A stretch of DNA of 64,000 nucleotides. It comes from an uncultured Bacteroidaceae bacterium (GTDB lineage Bacteria > Bacteroidota > Bacteroidia > Bacteroidales > Bacteroidaceae). The DNA lies in contig CAJOLZ010000014.1 in assembly GCA_905235575.1 (NCBI GenBank), positions 42,250 to 106,249 of the forward strand, written 5' to 3'. The position numbers and the translations under genes were made by a program. Positions 8,993-18,186 of this stretch are shown here, in pieces. A model generated the notes under the pieces. It saw nothing but the letters and a program-made list of their open reading frames with translations. It was not told the DNA's origin and ran no database searches. The first letter of the stretch is position 1. The number at the start of each line of letters is the position of its first letter.

Positions 8993-10840
8993 ATGAGAAA
9001 GAAATTTTGCATGTTGGCACTGCTGTGTGCGCCCATCGCGATGCAGGCCGAAGAGATTATCAAGGATTCAACCATCTCGGAGGTAGTCGTCACCGGCACT
9101 CGCAACGAGACGCTTTCCAGTCAGTTGCCTACAAGCATCACTGTCATCGGCAGCGAAAAGCTCAACGAGAACTATCGTCTGAGTGTTATTCCTACGCTCA
9201 CCGAGCAAGTACCAGGTCTGTTCGCCACCAGCCGCAACGTGATGGGCTATGGAGTGAGCACGGGTGCTGCAGGTAGCATGAAGATTCGCGGCGTGGGCAG
9301 CGACGCAAAACTGCTGGTGCTCATCGACGGACAGCCACAGTATGCAGGACTTATGGGACACCCCATCCCCGATGCTTATCAAACACTGATTGCCGACCGC
9401 GTGGAGGTGCTGCGCGGCCCTGCCAGTATGCTCTACGGCAGCAATGCCATGGGTGGTGTGGTGAACATCGTTACACCGCAGATGAACCAAGACGGACAGA
9501 AAACCAACTTCCAACTGGGTGCTGGTTCCTATGGTTCCCTTCAGGGACAGGCCAGCAACCGACTGCGTGTGGGACGCTTCTCCAGCATCGTGGGTATCAA
9601 CTATCAGCGCACCGACGGACATCGCCCCAACTCGCAGTTCGCACAGGAATCGGGTTTCCTGAAGCTGGGCTACGACATCTCGGACAACTGGAAAGTGAGT
9701 GCCGACGGTAATCTGGCTTATTTCAAGGCCAGCAATCCCGGTCCCGAGACAGCCCCTCTCCTTGACAATGACAGCCGCGTCTTGCGAGGACTGGCCTCGG
9801 CATCCATATCGAACCGCTACGAACATACCAGCGGTACGCTGCGCGGATTCTATGACTGGGGTCATCACAAGATTAACGATGGCTATGCGTATGGCGGTAC
9901 GCCACGCGACAATTTCTACCTCCACAACGACCACATCGCCGGCATTACATGGTATCAGACAGCCTCGTTCTTCACGGGCAATAACGTCACCGTGGGACTC
10001 GACTGGCAGCACTTCGGCGGCCATGCATGGAACCGCTATCACGACAGACGTCCCAACAACGAACTTGCCGACAAGACTCAGAACGAGGTGGGTGCATACA
10101 TCGACTTCCGTCAGGATATCACCAACTGGCTCTCCATCGATGCAGGCGTACGCTACGACTGGCACTGCCAGGCTGGCAGCGAGTGGATTCCGCAGGGAGG
10201 ACTTACCTTCCACCCCACGTCTTATGATGACATCAAGGCAATCGCTTCGAAGGGATTCCGCAACCCCATCATCCGCGAAATGTATATGTTCCCCCCTGCT
10301 AATCCCGACCTGGAGCCTGAGCGCATGATGAACTATGAGCTCTCGTACACCCACCGCTTCGAGGGTTACGGAAGCGTGGGAGCAAACGTCTTCTACATCG
10401 ATGGCGACAACCTCATCAACACCATCGTGTCCGAAGGACGCCCCCGCAACGTCAACACGGGCGACTTCACCAACTGTGGATTCGAGGTCTTTGGCGACTA
10501 TCGCCTCACAAGCCACTGGACCGTGAATGCCAACTACAGTTTCCTGCACATGGATACTCCCGTGACTGGTTCACCCGAGGGTAAGATTTACGCCGGGGCG
10601 AAGTATACCTGTGGCAAGTTCTCCGCACTGGTGGGTGTTCAGAACATCCGGAAGCTCTATCTCTCCGACACCGCAAAGGAGAACTACACCGTGCTGAATG
10701 CCACTGCCAGCTATCGCCTGCATCCGAATATCACCATCTACGCGAAGGGCGACAACCTGACAGCCGAGCGCTACCAGACTTATATGGGCTTCCCCATGCC
10801 GAAGGCCACCTTCATGGGCGGTGTCAGCATCGATCTCTGA
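8993..10840 (+). CDS. TonB-dependent outer-membrane receptor
   Basis: 615 aa. Signal peptide MRKKFCMLALLCAPIAMQA, then a short TonB-box-like stretch (ISEVVVTGTR) and a plug domain (IRGVGSDAKLLVLIDGQ, DRVEVLRGPASMLYGSNAMGGVVNIVT). The rest is a 22-strand-type barrel (FRNPIIREMYMFPPANPDLEPERMMNYELSY is the classic late-barrel motif). ATG 8993 is preferred over a TTG at 8981 because it gives a clean signal peptide. It lies 57 nt after the aldo/keto reductase and is probably in the same operon, hinting that the imported ligand is the reductase substrate or its metal/cofactor. The ligand cannot be named. Confidence 0.93.
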   Translation: MRKKFCMLALLCAPIAMQAEEIIKDSTISEVVVTGTRNETLSSQLPTSITVIGSEKLNENYRLSVIPTLTEQVPGLFATSRNVMGYGVSTGAAGSMKIRGVGSDAKLLVLIDGQPQYAGLMGHPIPDAYQTLIADRVEVLRGPASMLYGSNAMGGVVNIVTPQMNQDGQKTNFQLGAGSYGSLQGQASNRLRVGRFSSIVGINYQRTDGHRPNSQFAQESGFLKLGYDISDNWKVSADGNLAYFKASNPGPETAPLLDNDSRVLRGLASASISNRYEHTSGTLRGFYDWGHHKINDGYAYGGTPRDNFYLHNDHIAGITWYQTASFFTGNNVTVGLDWQHFGGHAWNRYHDRRPNNELADKTQNEVGAYIDFRQDITNWLSIDAGVRYDWHCQAGSEWIPQGGLTFHPTSYDDIKAIASKGFRNPIIREMYMFPPANPDLEPERMMNYELSYTHRFEGYGSVGANVFYIDGDNLINTIVSEGRPRNVNTGDFTNCGFEVFGDYRLTSHWTVNANYSFLHMDTPVTGSPEGKIYAGAKYTCGKFSALVGVQNIRKLYLSDTAKENYTVLNATASYRLHPNITIYAKGDNLTAERYQTYMGFPMPKATFMGGVSIDL

Positions 10841-10862
10841 TTCGAGTTAACCACATCCTTTC

Positions 10863-10912
10863 CGAGGGCCTGCGCACAGAATTTTCCTGTACGTGGGCCC
10901 TCGAACTTTTTT
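10863..10912 (+). terminator. intrinsic terminator after the TonB receptor
   Basis: Perfect 8-bp arms CGAGGGCC (10863-10870) and GGCCCTCG (10896-10903), with partial pairing inside, followed by a T-run at 10907-10912. Confidence 0.8.
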
Positions 10913-11307
10913 CTTCAGCGAGTATTACCGCGCGCCACACGTACGGATATCCGATTCCGACGCGTAATTTTTTTTGACCGAAAAGCCCGGTCGGGCAGAA
11001 ACAATAGTCCCCCAAAATCGTGCGAAAAACGCCGTTTTGAGGGGCTTTTCAGTGCTTTACAGAGTACAGTAGAGAACTAACCCATTGATTATCAACGCTT
11101 CTTATTTTTGCGATTTTCTCCGTCACGCCGAGCGTTGGGCAGAAATATGCGATTCTCGCGCAATAAGTCCACGGAAAAACATATGTCGCACCGTGGTGCG
11201 ACATACGAAACAACGTGCTGTTTCGCGCATTTTACCGTTTGGTCTGAAACTGCGATGAACTACGTGTAACGATTATTCAAACACAGTGTAAGCATTTCGG
11301 AGGTGGA
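10913..11307. other. intergenic stretch between convergent genes
   Basis: No supported gene. It holds the decayed repeat copy 3 (11183-11235), an isolated plus-strand TATTTTTG box at 11104-11111 with no gene behind it, and several T-runs. It separates the TonB receptor from the minus-strand glycosidase-like gene. Confidence 0.6.
11183..11235. repeat. 22-bp-period intergenic element, copy 3 (degenerate)
   Basis: A near-perfect dyad with 10-bp arms ATGTCGCACC and GGTGCGACAT (11183-11204) is one unit of the family. It is followed by a second dyad CGAAACA/TGTTTCG around ACGTGC. Only about one recognisable unit remains. Confidence 0.6.
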
Positions 11308-13446
11308 TTACCAGCTTATGGATACGTGGACACCGTCGGGATTGTTCTCGAAACGCAGCAACATGGTGCGGCTCGCCTTGTCCCACTCCCACTTCCAATC
11401 TTTCTGCGTATCGACACTCACCTCGCGCGGCTCACGGGGCAGCAGAATGCGCATTACGTTATCGGTGTCGGCTGGCGACTTAGACGTGAACGAGAAACTG
11501 CGGCTGGTGCGCTGTTCGTTCTCCTGACGCGATGCCGAAGCGAGCACCTGTGCCTTCTTCTTGTTCGACAGCCGGTCGAGGTTGTAAAGGAAGGACTGCT
11601 CGCCCGGTTTTACAATCTTTTGACTGAGCACAGGCAGCGTGGGGTCGAACAGGTCGATATAGTGTCCAGTGAGTACCAGCGGCTGGTCGCTCACCACATG
11701 CTCGTCCACAACGGCAGCAAGCACATACGGCCCGCGCTCGAGGAGGAACGAGTTCTTCTCCTCAATCTTGCCATACGCCTGACGCACGGCCGCCAGCAAC
11801 GCTGCATCGCCGCCGGCATTGAGCACAAACTCCTTGGGGTCTTGGCGGATGACGCAGACGGTTCCCTTGCCATAACGATACTCGCCCGCCTCGGCTTTCT
11901 GCGGCATGCCCATGAGGGAGAACAGATGCTGCGACGGCGCTGTGAAATGGTTGCCGTTCTGGTTCCACCACTCCAGCACGTTCTGGAAGGCGTCGTTGTC
12001 GCGGCCGCAGTAGATGAGCCGGCCTCCGCGGCGCACCCATTCGGCAATATGTTGATGGGCCTCGGGGTCGAGCGGTTTCATGTTGGAATAGGTCAGCAGC
12101 AGCACTTTCACACCCTTCCAGGTGTCGGGATAGCCCGTATTCTCGAGGTGTGTGATGCTGACGGGCACACCGCGCTTCACCAGGGGCAGGGCAAGCCCGT
12201 AGAAGTTGGACAGCTGGGGATCGTCATAACCCTCGACAGGTTGCGGCGAGCGCTGGAACATGAGCGAGTTCGCCATGACCACACTCACTCCCTGCGAGCC
12301 CGATACCTTGTTGTCGGAAAGGGGCATCTCGTTGAGCGTATTGACCATGACCTGCATCTGTGTCGAGTAGAAACGTGGAATGTGGGCGCGCTCGTTGCTG
12401 TTGGCGCTGACACGATAGAGGCCTTCGTAGATGCGGTCGGGCCATGGCATCACCTCGTAGTTGGCAATCTGCGGATAGAGCAGCTGAGCGGTGAACGTGG
12501 CCTGATAGTTGCGTTTGTAGTCGTCCCAGTCCTTCGCACGGTCCTCGATGGGGTCGGTCAGGAAGAACATCTTGCGTCCGGTGGGGCGCGTCATCGACTC
12601 CATGCAGCCATACTCCAAGAACGCAGTCTCGAAGACACGCTCCTTGGCAACGCCGTTGTAATAGTTGGGCTCGCGCGAGGTGCCGGTCCAAACCTGAGCA
12701 ATATATCCGTCGCAGCTCTCCAGCGAAGCAAGCGAAGCCTCGGGCGACACAATCTGCCACTGCGAATAGTTGAGCAAAGAGTGGGTGGGCACGTAGCAAC
12801 GCACGTTCATACCCTTCTCGCGTCCGTATTGCTTGGCGTAGGTGAAAGCCTCGTCGAGTGCGCGATAATAGAGATGGTACTTGAGTTTGTTCGAGAGATA
12901 GGTGTTCTCGGCCGACTCATGCTGAGGGCGCCATGCAAAGCCGTAGTAGTCCTGCCACTCGCGCTGGAACGCCTCGCTGTATCCGCCCCGGGCCCAGAAC
13001 TCGGGTTCTTCCAGGAATATGGCGTCTATGCCCTCGTCGATGACAGGCTTGATGTGCTTCTCCTTGAAATATCTCAGATAGTTCATCGAAGGCACGATGT
13101 ACGGCACAAGTTCGCCGTGCATGATGGTGTCGCCACGCATGGTCTTCTGTCCTTCGTCCATGTGCCACTTGCCATCCCAGCGTCCGGTGAAGTAGTCCTG
13201 ATATTGTCCCCAGGCAATGCCAGTCATGAAGTGGGCGGTATAACCACGCTCCCGCCACGATTTCACTCGCTCGGGAAAAGGGTAGCGGCGGTTGTCGTTC
13301 ACACCGTAAACCATCACCGCATCGGAACGGATATCGGTCACGGGCTTCCACTGTCCCGAAGTCTGGAACGTGGTTTTCTCGCGCTGAGCCATACAGTTCA
13401 ATGCCAGCAGAAGGAAAATGGGAAGAAGGGCAATACGGAGTTTCAT
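11308..13446 (-). CDS. secreted glycoside-hydrolase-like protein of unassigned family
   Basis: 712 aa with a signal peptide (MKLRIALLPIFLLLALNCMAQ). The first two thirds read as a TIM-barrel-type glycosidase: VKSWRERGYTAHFMTGIAWG, then GIDAIFLEEPEFWARGGYSEAF with adjacent acidic residues at a strand end, as in GH42-like enzymes. The segment WKGVKVLLLTYSNMKPLDPEAH followed by WVRRGGRLIYCGRDNDAF matches the glutamine-amidotransferase-like domain that trimerises beta-galactosidases. A beta-rich tail ends the protein. It stands alone, without SusC/SusD partners. I cannot assign a CAZy family or substrate. Confidence 0.65.
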   Translation of the reverse strand: MKLRIALLPIFLLLALNCMAQREKTTFQTSGQWKPVTDIRSDAVMVYGVNDNRRYPFPERVKSWRERGYTAHFMTGIAWGQYQDYFTGRWDGKWHMDEGQKTMRGDTIMHGELVPYIVPSMNYLRYFKEKHIKPVIDEGIDAIFLEEPEFWARGGYSEAFQREWQDYYGFAWRPQHESAENTYLSNKLKYHLYYRALDEAFTYAKQYGREKGMNVRCYVPTHSLLNYSQWQIVSPEASLASLESCDGYIAQVWTGTSREPNYYNGVAKERVFETAFLEYGCMESMTRPTGRKMFFLTDPIEDRAKDWDDYKRNYQATFTAQLLYPQIANYEVMPWPDRIYEGLYRVSANSNERAHIPRFYSTQMQVMVNTLNEMPLSDNKVSGSQGVSVVMANSLMFQRSPQPVEGYDDPQLSNFYGLALPLVKRGVPVSITHLENTGYPDTWKGVKVLLLTYSNMKPLDPEAHQHIAEWVRRGGRLIYCGRDNDAFQNVLEWWNQNGNHFTAPSQHLFSLMGMPQKAEAGEYRYGKGTVCVIRQDPKEFVLNAGGDAALLAAVRQAYGKIEEKNSFLLERGPYVLAAVVDEHVVSDQPLVLTGHYIDLFDPTLPVLSQKIVKPGEQSFLYNLDRLSNKKKAQVLASASRQENEQRTSRSFSFTSKSPADTDNVMRILLPREPREVSVDTQKDWKWEWDKASRTMLLRFENNPDGVHVSISW

Positions 13447-13507
13447 GTCTGATATTTTTGGGGTTTGTTTTTCGTGAAGCTATCTCTGTAATATGTTCTT
13501 TTGCAAG

Positions 13508-13515
13508 CAAATTTA
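13508..13515 (-). promoter_or_regulatory. -7 box for the glycosidase-like gene
   Basis: On the minus strand TAAATTTG matches TAnnTTTG exactly, giving a leader of about 57 nt before the ATG at 13446. The -33 element is not convincing. Confidence 0.55.
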
Positions 13516-13546
13516 CACATTTCTCATCAAAACGCACCCATCCGGC

Positions 13547-13577
13547 TTGCATTATTGTCTGTGAAATCGTAAATTTG
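13547..13577 (+). promoter_or_regulatory. promoter for acyltransferase-bglX
   Basis: TTG at 13547-13549, a 20-bp spacer, then TAAATTTG at 13570-13577. The ATG follows at 13598. It is divergent to the box at 13508. Confidence 0.65.
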
Positions 13578-13597
13578 CAGGAACAATCTACATTTTT

Positions 13598-14710
13598 ATG
13601 GAAAAAGAACGCATTGTTTTTCTGGATTATCTGCGTGCCGTGGCCTGTCTGATGGTCATGCTGGTACACGCCAGTGAGAATTTCTACGGAGCCGATTCTT
13701 CGGGACTGGCAGGCAACATGTCGATGCTTGCGAACGAGTCGAACCGTTTCTGGGTAGCCTTCTGGGACGGAGGCGTGAGCCGCACGGCCGTACCTCTGTT
13801 CATCATCGCCTCGGCATTCCTGCTCGTCCCCATGCCCACAGGCACCACCATGACGGATTTCTATCGTCGCCGTTTCAAACGCATCCTGCCGCCATTCATC
13901 ACATTCCTGTTGCTCTATTGCCTGCTACCGTTGGCATGGGGCGGCATGACATGGGAACAGTCGGTGGCCGACCTCAAGATGCTGCCTTTCAATTTCCCGT
14001 CGATGGCCGGACATCTGTGGTTCATGTATCCGCTCATCAGCCTCTACCTGATTATTCCCGTGGTGTCTCCCTGGCTGGAACATGCCACGAAACGCGAGGA
14101 ACAGATCTTCATCAGCATCTTTGCCTTCACCACACTCATACCCTGGCTGCATCGCTTCGTTTCGCCCGAACTTTGGGGTGAATGTTTTTGGAACGAGTTC
14201 TCAGCATTCTGGTACTGCTCGGGCTACCTGGGCTATCTGGTGCTGGCGCACTATATCCGAGTCCACCTTGACTGGTCGCGGCAGAAGCGTCTCGCCGTGG
14301 GATGGGCTTCCTTCCTTGTGGGAGGAGCCTTCACCGCATGGAGTTTCTGGCTGAAAGGTACACCGGGTGTGCTCATCGAGACACCGATGCTGGAGTGGTC
14401 GTGGGAGTTCTGCACACCTAACGTGCTGCTGGCCACCTTCGGACTCTTCCTGCTCTTCACCACCATACGCCAGACAAAAGCACCCGCCATCATCACCTCG
14501 CTGGGCAAGTGCTCCTTTGGCATGTATCTGATGCACCTCTTCTTCCTGGCTCCCATCGCCAGCTACATAGTGGCAGGCAATGTTGCAGAGCCCCTGCTGC
14601 CCGTGGGTCTGGCCATTCCTGTGATAGCCATCGCAAGCTATGTGTGCTGCTACGTCACCACATGGCTCCTCTCCCACCTGCCCGGCAGCAAGTGGATTGT
14701 AGGCGTTTAA
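13598..14710 (+). CDS. acyltransferase family 3 membrane protein
   Basis: 370 aa with about ten hydrophobic helices. It starts ERIVFLDYLRAVACLMVMLVHASENF, the hallmark of acyltransferase 3 (OafA/NolL-like) proteins, with the conserved His near residue 24. An RRRFKRILPPF loop follows helix 2, as in the family. These enzymes move acetyl or succinyl groups onto surface or exported glycans. Its stop is 33 nt before the beta-glucosidase, so the two may be co-transcribed. The acceptor is unknown. Confidence 0.88.
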   Translation: MEKERIVFLDYLRAVACLMVMLVHASENFYGADSSGLAGNMSMLANESNRFWVAFWDGGVSRTAVPLFIIASAFLLVPMPTGTTMTDFYRRRFKRILPPFITFLLLYCLLPLAWGGMTWEQSVADLKMLPFNFPSMAGHLWFMYPLISLYLIIPVVSPWLEHATKREEQIFISIFAFTTLIPWLHRFVSPELWGECFWNEFSAFWYCSGYLGYLVLAHYIRVHLDWSRQKRLAVGWASFLVGGAFTAWSFWLKGTPGVLIETPMLEWSWEFCTPNVLLATFGLFLLFTTIRQTKAPAIITSLGKCSFGMYLMHLFFLAPIASYIVAGNVAEPLLPVGLAIPVIAIASYVCCYVTTWLLSHLPGSKWIVGV

Positions 14711-14743
14711 CCCGAAAAGATTTCAAGATAAAAAGATAAGCAA

Positions 14744-16999
14744 ATGAGAAGAAAAATGCTTTGCCTTGCCCTGTTGGGCTTTGCGCTCAGCCTGGGCGCT
14801 CGTGACAAGAAGATGGATGCATACGTCAGCCGACTGATGTCGAAGATGACATTGAGCGAGAAAATCGGGCAGCTGAACCTGTTGCCGGGCGGCGATGTCA
14901 CAACGGGCGCAGCCATGAACAACGAGCTGGGCACACTGATAGCCCAAGGTCAGCTGGGCGCCGTACTCAACACCGTAGGTCGCGATAAGATTCAGGCCAT
15001 GCAAAAGATTGCAGTGGAACAGAGCCGTCTGGGCATTCCCCTGCTCGTGGGACTCGATGTGATTCACGGCTATCAGACCATCTATCCCATACCCTTGGCA
15101 CAATCATGCAGCTGGGACGTTGAAGGCATCGAAGCCGGAGCACGCATCGCAGCCGAAGAAGCAACGTCCGACGGCATCAACTGGACATTCAGCCCCATGG
15201 TGGACATCGCGCTCGACCCACGTTGGGGACGCATCGCGGAGGGCAGCGGCGAAGATCCCTACCTGGGGAGCCTCATTGCACAAGCCATGGTGCGGGGCTA
15301 TCAGGGCGACTTCTCGAGCCGACACGACATCCTGGCATGCCTCAAGCATTATGCACTCTACGGTGCTGTAGAGGCCGGACGTGACTATAACACTGTGGAC
15401 ATGAGCCATCTGCGCATGTATAACCAGTACTTCCCGCCCTACAAGGCTGCTGTGGAGGCCGGTGTGGGAAGTGTGATGACAAGCTTCAATCTGGTGGACG
15501 GACAGCACGCCACTGCCAACCGATGGCTCCTGCGCGACGTGCTCAGACAGCAATGGGGATTCCAGGATTTCACCGTCACCGACTACGGAAGCATCGGTGA
15601 GATGACAAGTCATGGTTTCGGCGATCTCAAGCACAACAGCGAACTGGCCATCAACGCCGGCACCGATATGGACATGTGTGCCACCGGATTCCAGCAGCAC
15701 CTCGAGACACTCGTCAAGGAGGGCAAGGTGTCGAAGAAGACCATCGACGAGGCATGTCGACGCATCCTCGAGGCCAAGTACAAGCTGGGACTCTTCGACG
15801 AGCCCTACCGGCACTGCAACATGAGCGACGACGAGCAGGCAGCACACCTCTTCACCGACGCGCATCGCAAGGCTGCACGCGACTTCACGGCCGAGACCTT
15901 CGTGCTGCTGAAAAACGAAGGACAAATCTTACCTCTGAAGAAAAGCGCACGCATCGCACTCATCGGGCCCAACGGCGACACCACCGACGGACTGCTCGGC
16001 ACATGGGTTGTTGCGCGCCCCAAGAGCAACTCCTACCCCAGCCTCAGACAGGCCATAGAAGAAGCGGTGAAGGGACAGGGCGAGGTTTACTTCGCACAGG
16101 GATGTAACATCGCCCCCTACGGCCGAATGCGTGAGGCCGGGACATCGTGGTACATCCCCGTGGTCGATGCCGAAAAGGCCCACCGCGAGGCGATGGCAGC
16201 CGCAGCTAAGGCCGACGTCATCGTATGCGCCATGGGCGAAGGAGCCGACTACTCCGGCGAGAGCCACAGCCGTGTGACACTCGACATGCCCGAGACACAG
16301 ATGGCACTCCTGCGCGACCTCGCCACACTCGGGAAGCCCATCGTACTGCTCAACTTCGCAGGCCGACCAACCACCATGGCCTGGGAGAAAGAACACATAC
16401 CAGCCATCATGAATGTATGGTTCGGAGGTACTGAGATGGCACCGGCACTCTGCGACGTACTCTTCGGAGACAAAGTGCCCAGCGGACACCTCACAACCAC
16501 GCTCCCACAGCACGCCGGCCAAGTACCCCTCTACTACAACCACCTGAACACCGGCCGTCCCACGAACGACTACGAACCCACGTTCCGCCTCTACAGCTCC
16601 AACTATTTCGAAGTCAGCAACGGACCTGCATGGCCCTTCGGCTTCGGACTGAGCTACACCACTTTCGAATACGGAACGATGAATGTAGAACAGAATGGAC
16701 GCACCCTGAAAGCGTCGGTAACCGTCAAGAACACAGGCGACTACGATGCAACCGAAGTGGTTCAGTGCTACATCCGCGACATCGCATGCCGATACAGTCG
16801 CCCCGTGAAAGAACTGAAGGGATTTGAGCGCGTCACGCTCAGGAAAGGCGAGAGCAAGACAGTCACCATCACACTCACACAAGAGAGCCTCAGCTTCTAC
16901 GACGAGAACGGAAAACTCATCTTCGAGCCCGGAGAATTCGACATCATGATGGGTTCAAACAGCCGCGACGTGCAGCAGAAGCGCGTCACCGTGATGTAA
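14744..16999 (+). CDS. bglX: glycoside hydrolase family 3 beta-glucosidase
   Basis: 751 aa, with a signal peptide (first 19 residues). GH3 N-terminal barrel: EKIGQLNLLPGG, PLLVGLDVIHGYQTIYPIPL, and the nucleophile Asp near residue 280 in VTDYGSIGEM. Then come the GH3 C-terminal domain (RIALIGPNGDTTDGLLGTW, LLNFAGRPTTM) and a fibronectin-III-like tail (LKASVTVKNTGDYDATEVVQ) ending FDIMMGSNSRDVQ. Length and domain order match periplasmic BglX, which releases glucose from beta-linked oligosaccharides. A repeat element starts just after the stop. Confidence 0.95.
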   Translation: MRRKMLCLALLGFALSLGARDKKMDAYVSRLMSKMTLSEKIGQLNLLPGGDVTTGAAMNNELGTLIAQGQLGAVLNTVGRDKIQAMQKIAVEQSRLGIPLLVGLDVIHGYQTIYPIPLAQSCSWDVEGIEAGARIAAEEATSDGINWTFSPMVDIALDPRWGRIAEGSGEDPYLGSLIAQAMVRGYQGDFSSRHDILACLKHYALYGAVEAGRDYNTVDMSHLRMYNQYFPPYKAAVEAGVGSVMTSFNLVDGQHATANRWLLRDVLRQQWGFQDFTVTDYGSIGEMTSHGFGDLKHNSELAINAGTDMDMCATGFQQHLETLVKEGKVSKKTIDEACRRILEAKYKLGLFDEPYRHCNMSDDEQAAHLFTDAHRKAARDFTAETFVLLKNEGQILPLKKSARIALIGPNGDTTDGLLGTWVVARPKSNSYPSLRQAIEEAVKGQGEVYFAQGCNIAPYGRMREAGTSWYIPVVDAEKAHREAMAAAAKADVIVCAMGEGADYSGESHSRVTLDMPETQMALLRDLATLGKPIVLLNFAGRPTTMAWEKEHIPAIMNVWFGGTEMAPALCDVLFGDKVPSGHLTTTLPQHAGQVPLYYNHLNTGRPTNDYEPTFRLYSSNYFEVSNGPAWPFGFGLSYTTFEYGTMNVEQNGRTLKASVTVKNTGDYDATEVVQCYIRDIACRYSRPVKELKGFERVTLRKGESKTVTITLTQESLSFYDENGKLIFEPGEFDIMMGSNSRDVQQKRVTVM

Positions 17000-17010
17000 C
17001 AACGTACACT

Positions 17011-17099
17011 AACGCACTGCGGTTCGACACGTGTCGGACCACGTTGCGACAGCCTACGCACCACGCTGCGACGGGTGTCGCAGCGTGGTGCGTTTTTTT
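17011..17099. repeat. 22-bp-period intergenic element, copy 4
   Basis: Three full units and a terminal GCAGCGTGGTGCGTTTTTTT, between convergent bglX and the OmpA-like gene. The first unit has drifted (GCACTGCGGTTC). The closing T-run would terminate bglX transcripts. Confidence 0.9.
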
Positions 17100-17150
17100 A
17101 TGATTGCTTGGATCGCCTCTTCCCCCTAATGCCCGATTTGAAACGACAAA

Positions 17151-17180
17151 GGGGAGTGCATCATTTTCGGTGCACTCCCC
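17151..17180 (-). terminator. terminator for the OmpA-like gene
   Basis: Perfect 10-bp arms GGGGAGTGCA and TGCACTCCCC around a 10-nt loop. On the minus strand it is followed by TTTGTCGTTT. It lies 30 nt past the OmpA-like stop. Confidence 0.8.
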
Positions 17181-17210
17181 TACTCCTATATTTTGTAGTT
17201 CGTCTTCGGG

Positions 17211-18035
17211 TTAATTATTCTGCAGCATCTCGAAAAGTTTGTCGAGGCGCGGTGCCATGATAATTTCGGTGCGTCGGTTTTTAGCCCTTCCTTCGGCGCT
17301 CTCGTTGGTTGCCACAGGTTTGAACTCACCCCTGCCGCAGGGCTGAATCTGGAGCGGCGCCACGCCGTAGACCTCTGTGAGGATGCGAACCACACTGGTG
17401 GCGCGTATGACGCTCAGGTCCCAGTTGTCCTGATAGACGACGGTCTTGATGGGCACGTTGTCGGTGTGTCCTTCGATGTATACGTCAATCTCGGTCTGCT
17501 TGTTCAGCACCTCAGCCAGTTTGCCGAGCGCGCGCTTGCCCTGTTCGTTGACGATGGCTTTTCCCGACTCGAAGAGCAGTTTGTCGCTCATCGCCACATA
17601 GACCTTGCCGCCTTCCTCGCGAACCGTCAGCTCATCGCTGCTGAAGCCCAGCAGGGCATCTTTCACGTTGTTGAGGAGTGACTGCACTTTCTCGTTCTGA
17701 GCGTTTATCATCTCCTGCAGCTGTGCAATGGTCTTCTCGCGTTCGGCCAGTTCCTGCTCTTTCAGCGAGAGCGACGTGTTGAGTTTCTGGTTCTCGTTCT
17801 GGTTGGAGGCCAGCAGTGCCTGGTAATTTCTAAGACTTCCTTTCAGCAGCGAAGTGTCCTTCATCAGCGAGGACGACTTGATGCGACTGCCGTCGAGCAG
17901 GTCAGCCAGGCTGTCGCGGCTGTAAATGGCTGCCCAGCGTCCGGCTTCGCTTGCCTCATACTTCTTGCGGCTCACCATACACGAGGAGAGCAACGTGCAC
18001 GCCATGAGGAGTGCCAAGATACCTTTCGTCTTCAT
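17211..18035 (-). CDS. OmpA-family peptidoglycan-associated lipoprotein
   Basis: 274 aa. Lipoprotein signal MKTKGILALLMACTLLSSC with Cys19. Residues about 50-130 form a coiled coil (NENQKLNTSLSLKEQELAEREK). The C-terminal OmpA domain has KLLFESGKAIVNEQGKRAL, YIEGHTDNVPIKT and LSVIRATSVVRIL, which hold the Asp and Arg residues that grip peptidoglycan, and ends AKNRRTEIIMAP. It probably ties the outer membrane to the wall. It lies 151 nt after deoC and is followed by its own terminator. Confidence 0.92.
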   Translation of the reverse strand: MKTKGILALLMACTLLSSCMVSRKKYEASEAGRWAAIYSRDSLADLLDGSRIKSSSLMKDTSLLKGSLRNYQALLASNQNENQKLNTSLSLKEQELAEREKTIAQLQEMINAQNEKVQSLLNNVKDALLGFSSDELTVREEGGKVYVAMSDKLLFESGKAIVNEQGKRALGKLAEVLNKQTEIDVYIEGHTDNVPIKTVVYQDNWDLSVIRATSVVRILTEVYGVAPLQIQPCGRGEFKPVATNESAEGRAKNRRTEIIMAPRLDKLFEMLQNN

Positions 18036-18186
18036 CGTTTTCTCTAATTTGATGGTTTTTTATATTCTTTTTAATCTATCTTACTGAATTGTCTTTCAGT
18101 CCGATGATGGCTTTTCTGACCTCTTGAGAATCGTTTCTGCGAAGCTTTCCTTGCCGTCGGGCCGAAATTTTCGACGCTCGCGAGGG

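Noticed and set aside
11326..13452. 708-codon plus-strand open frame
   Set aside because: Antisense to the glycosidase-like gene, which has a signal peptide and domain structure; the plus frame shows neither.
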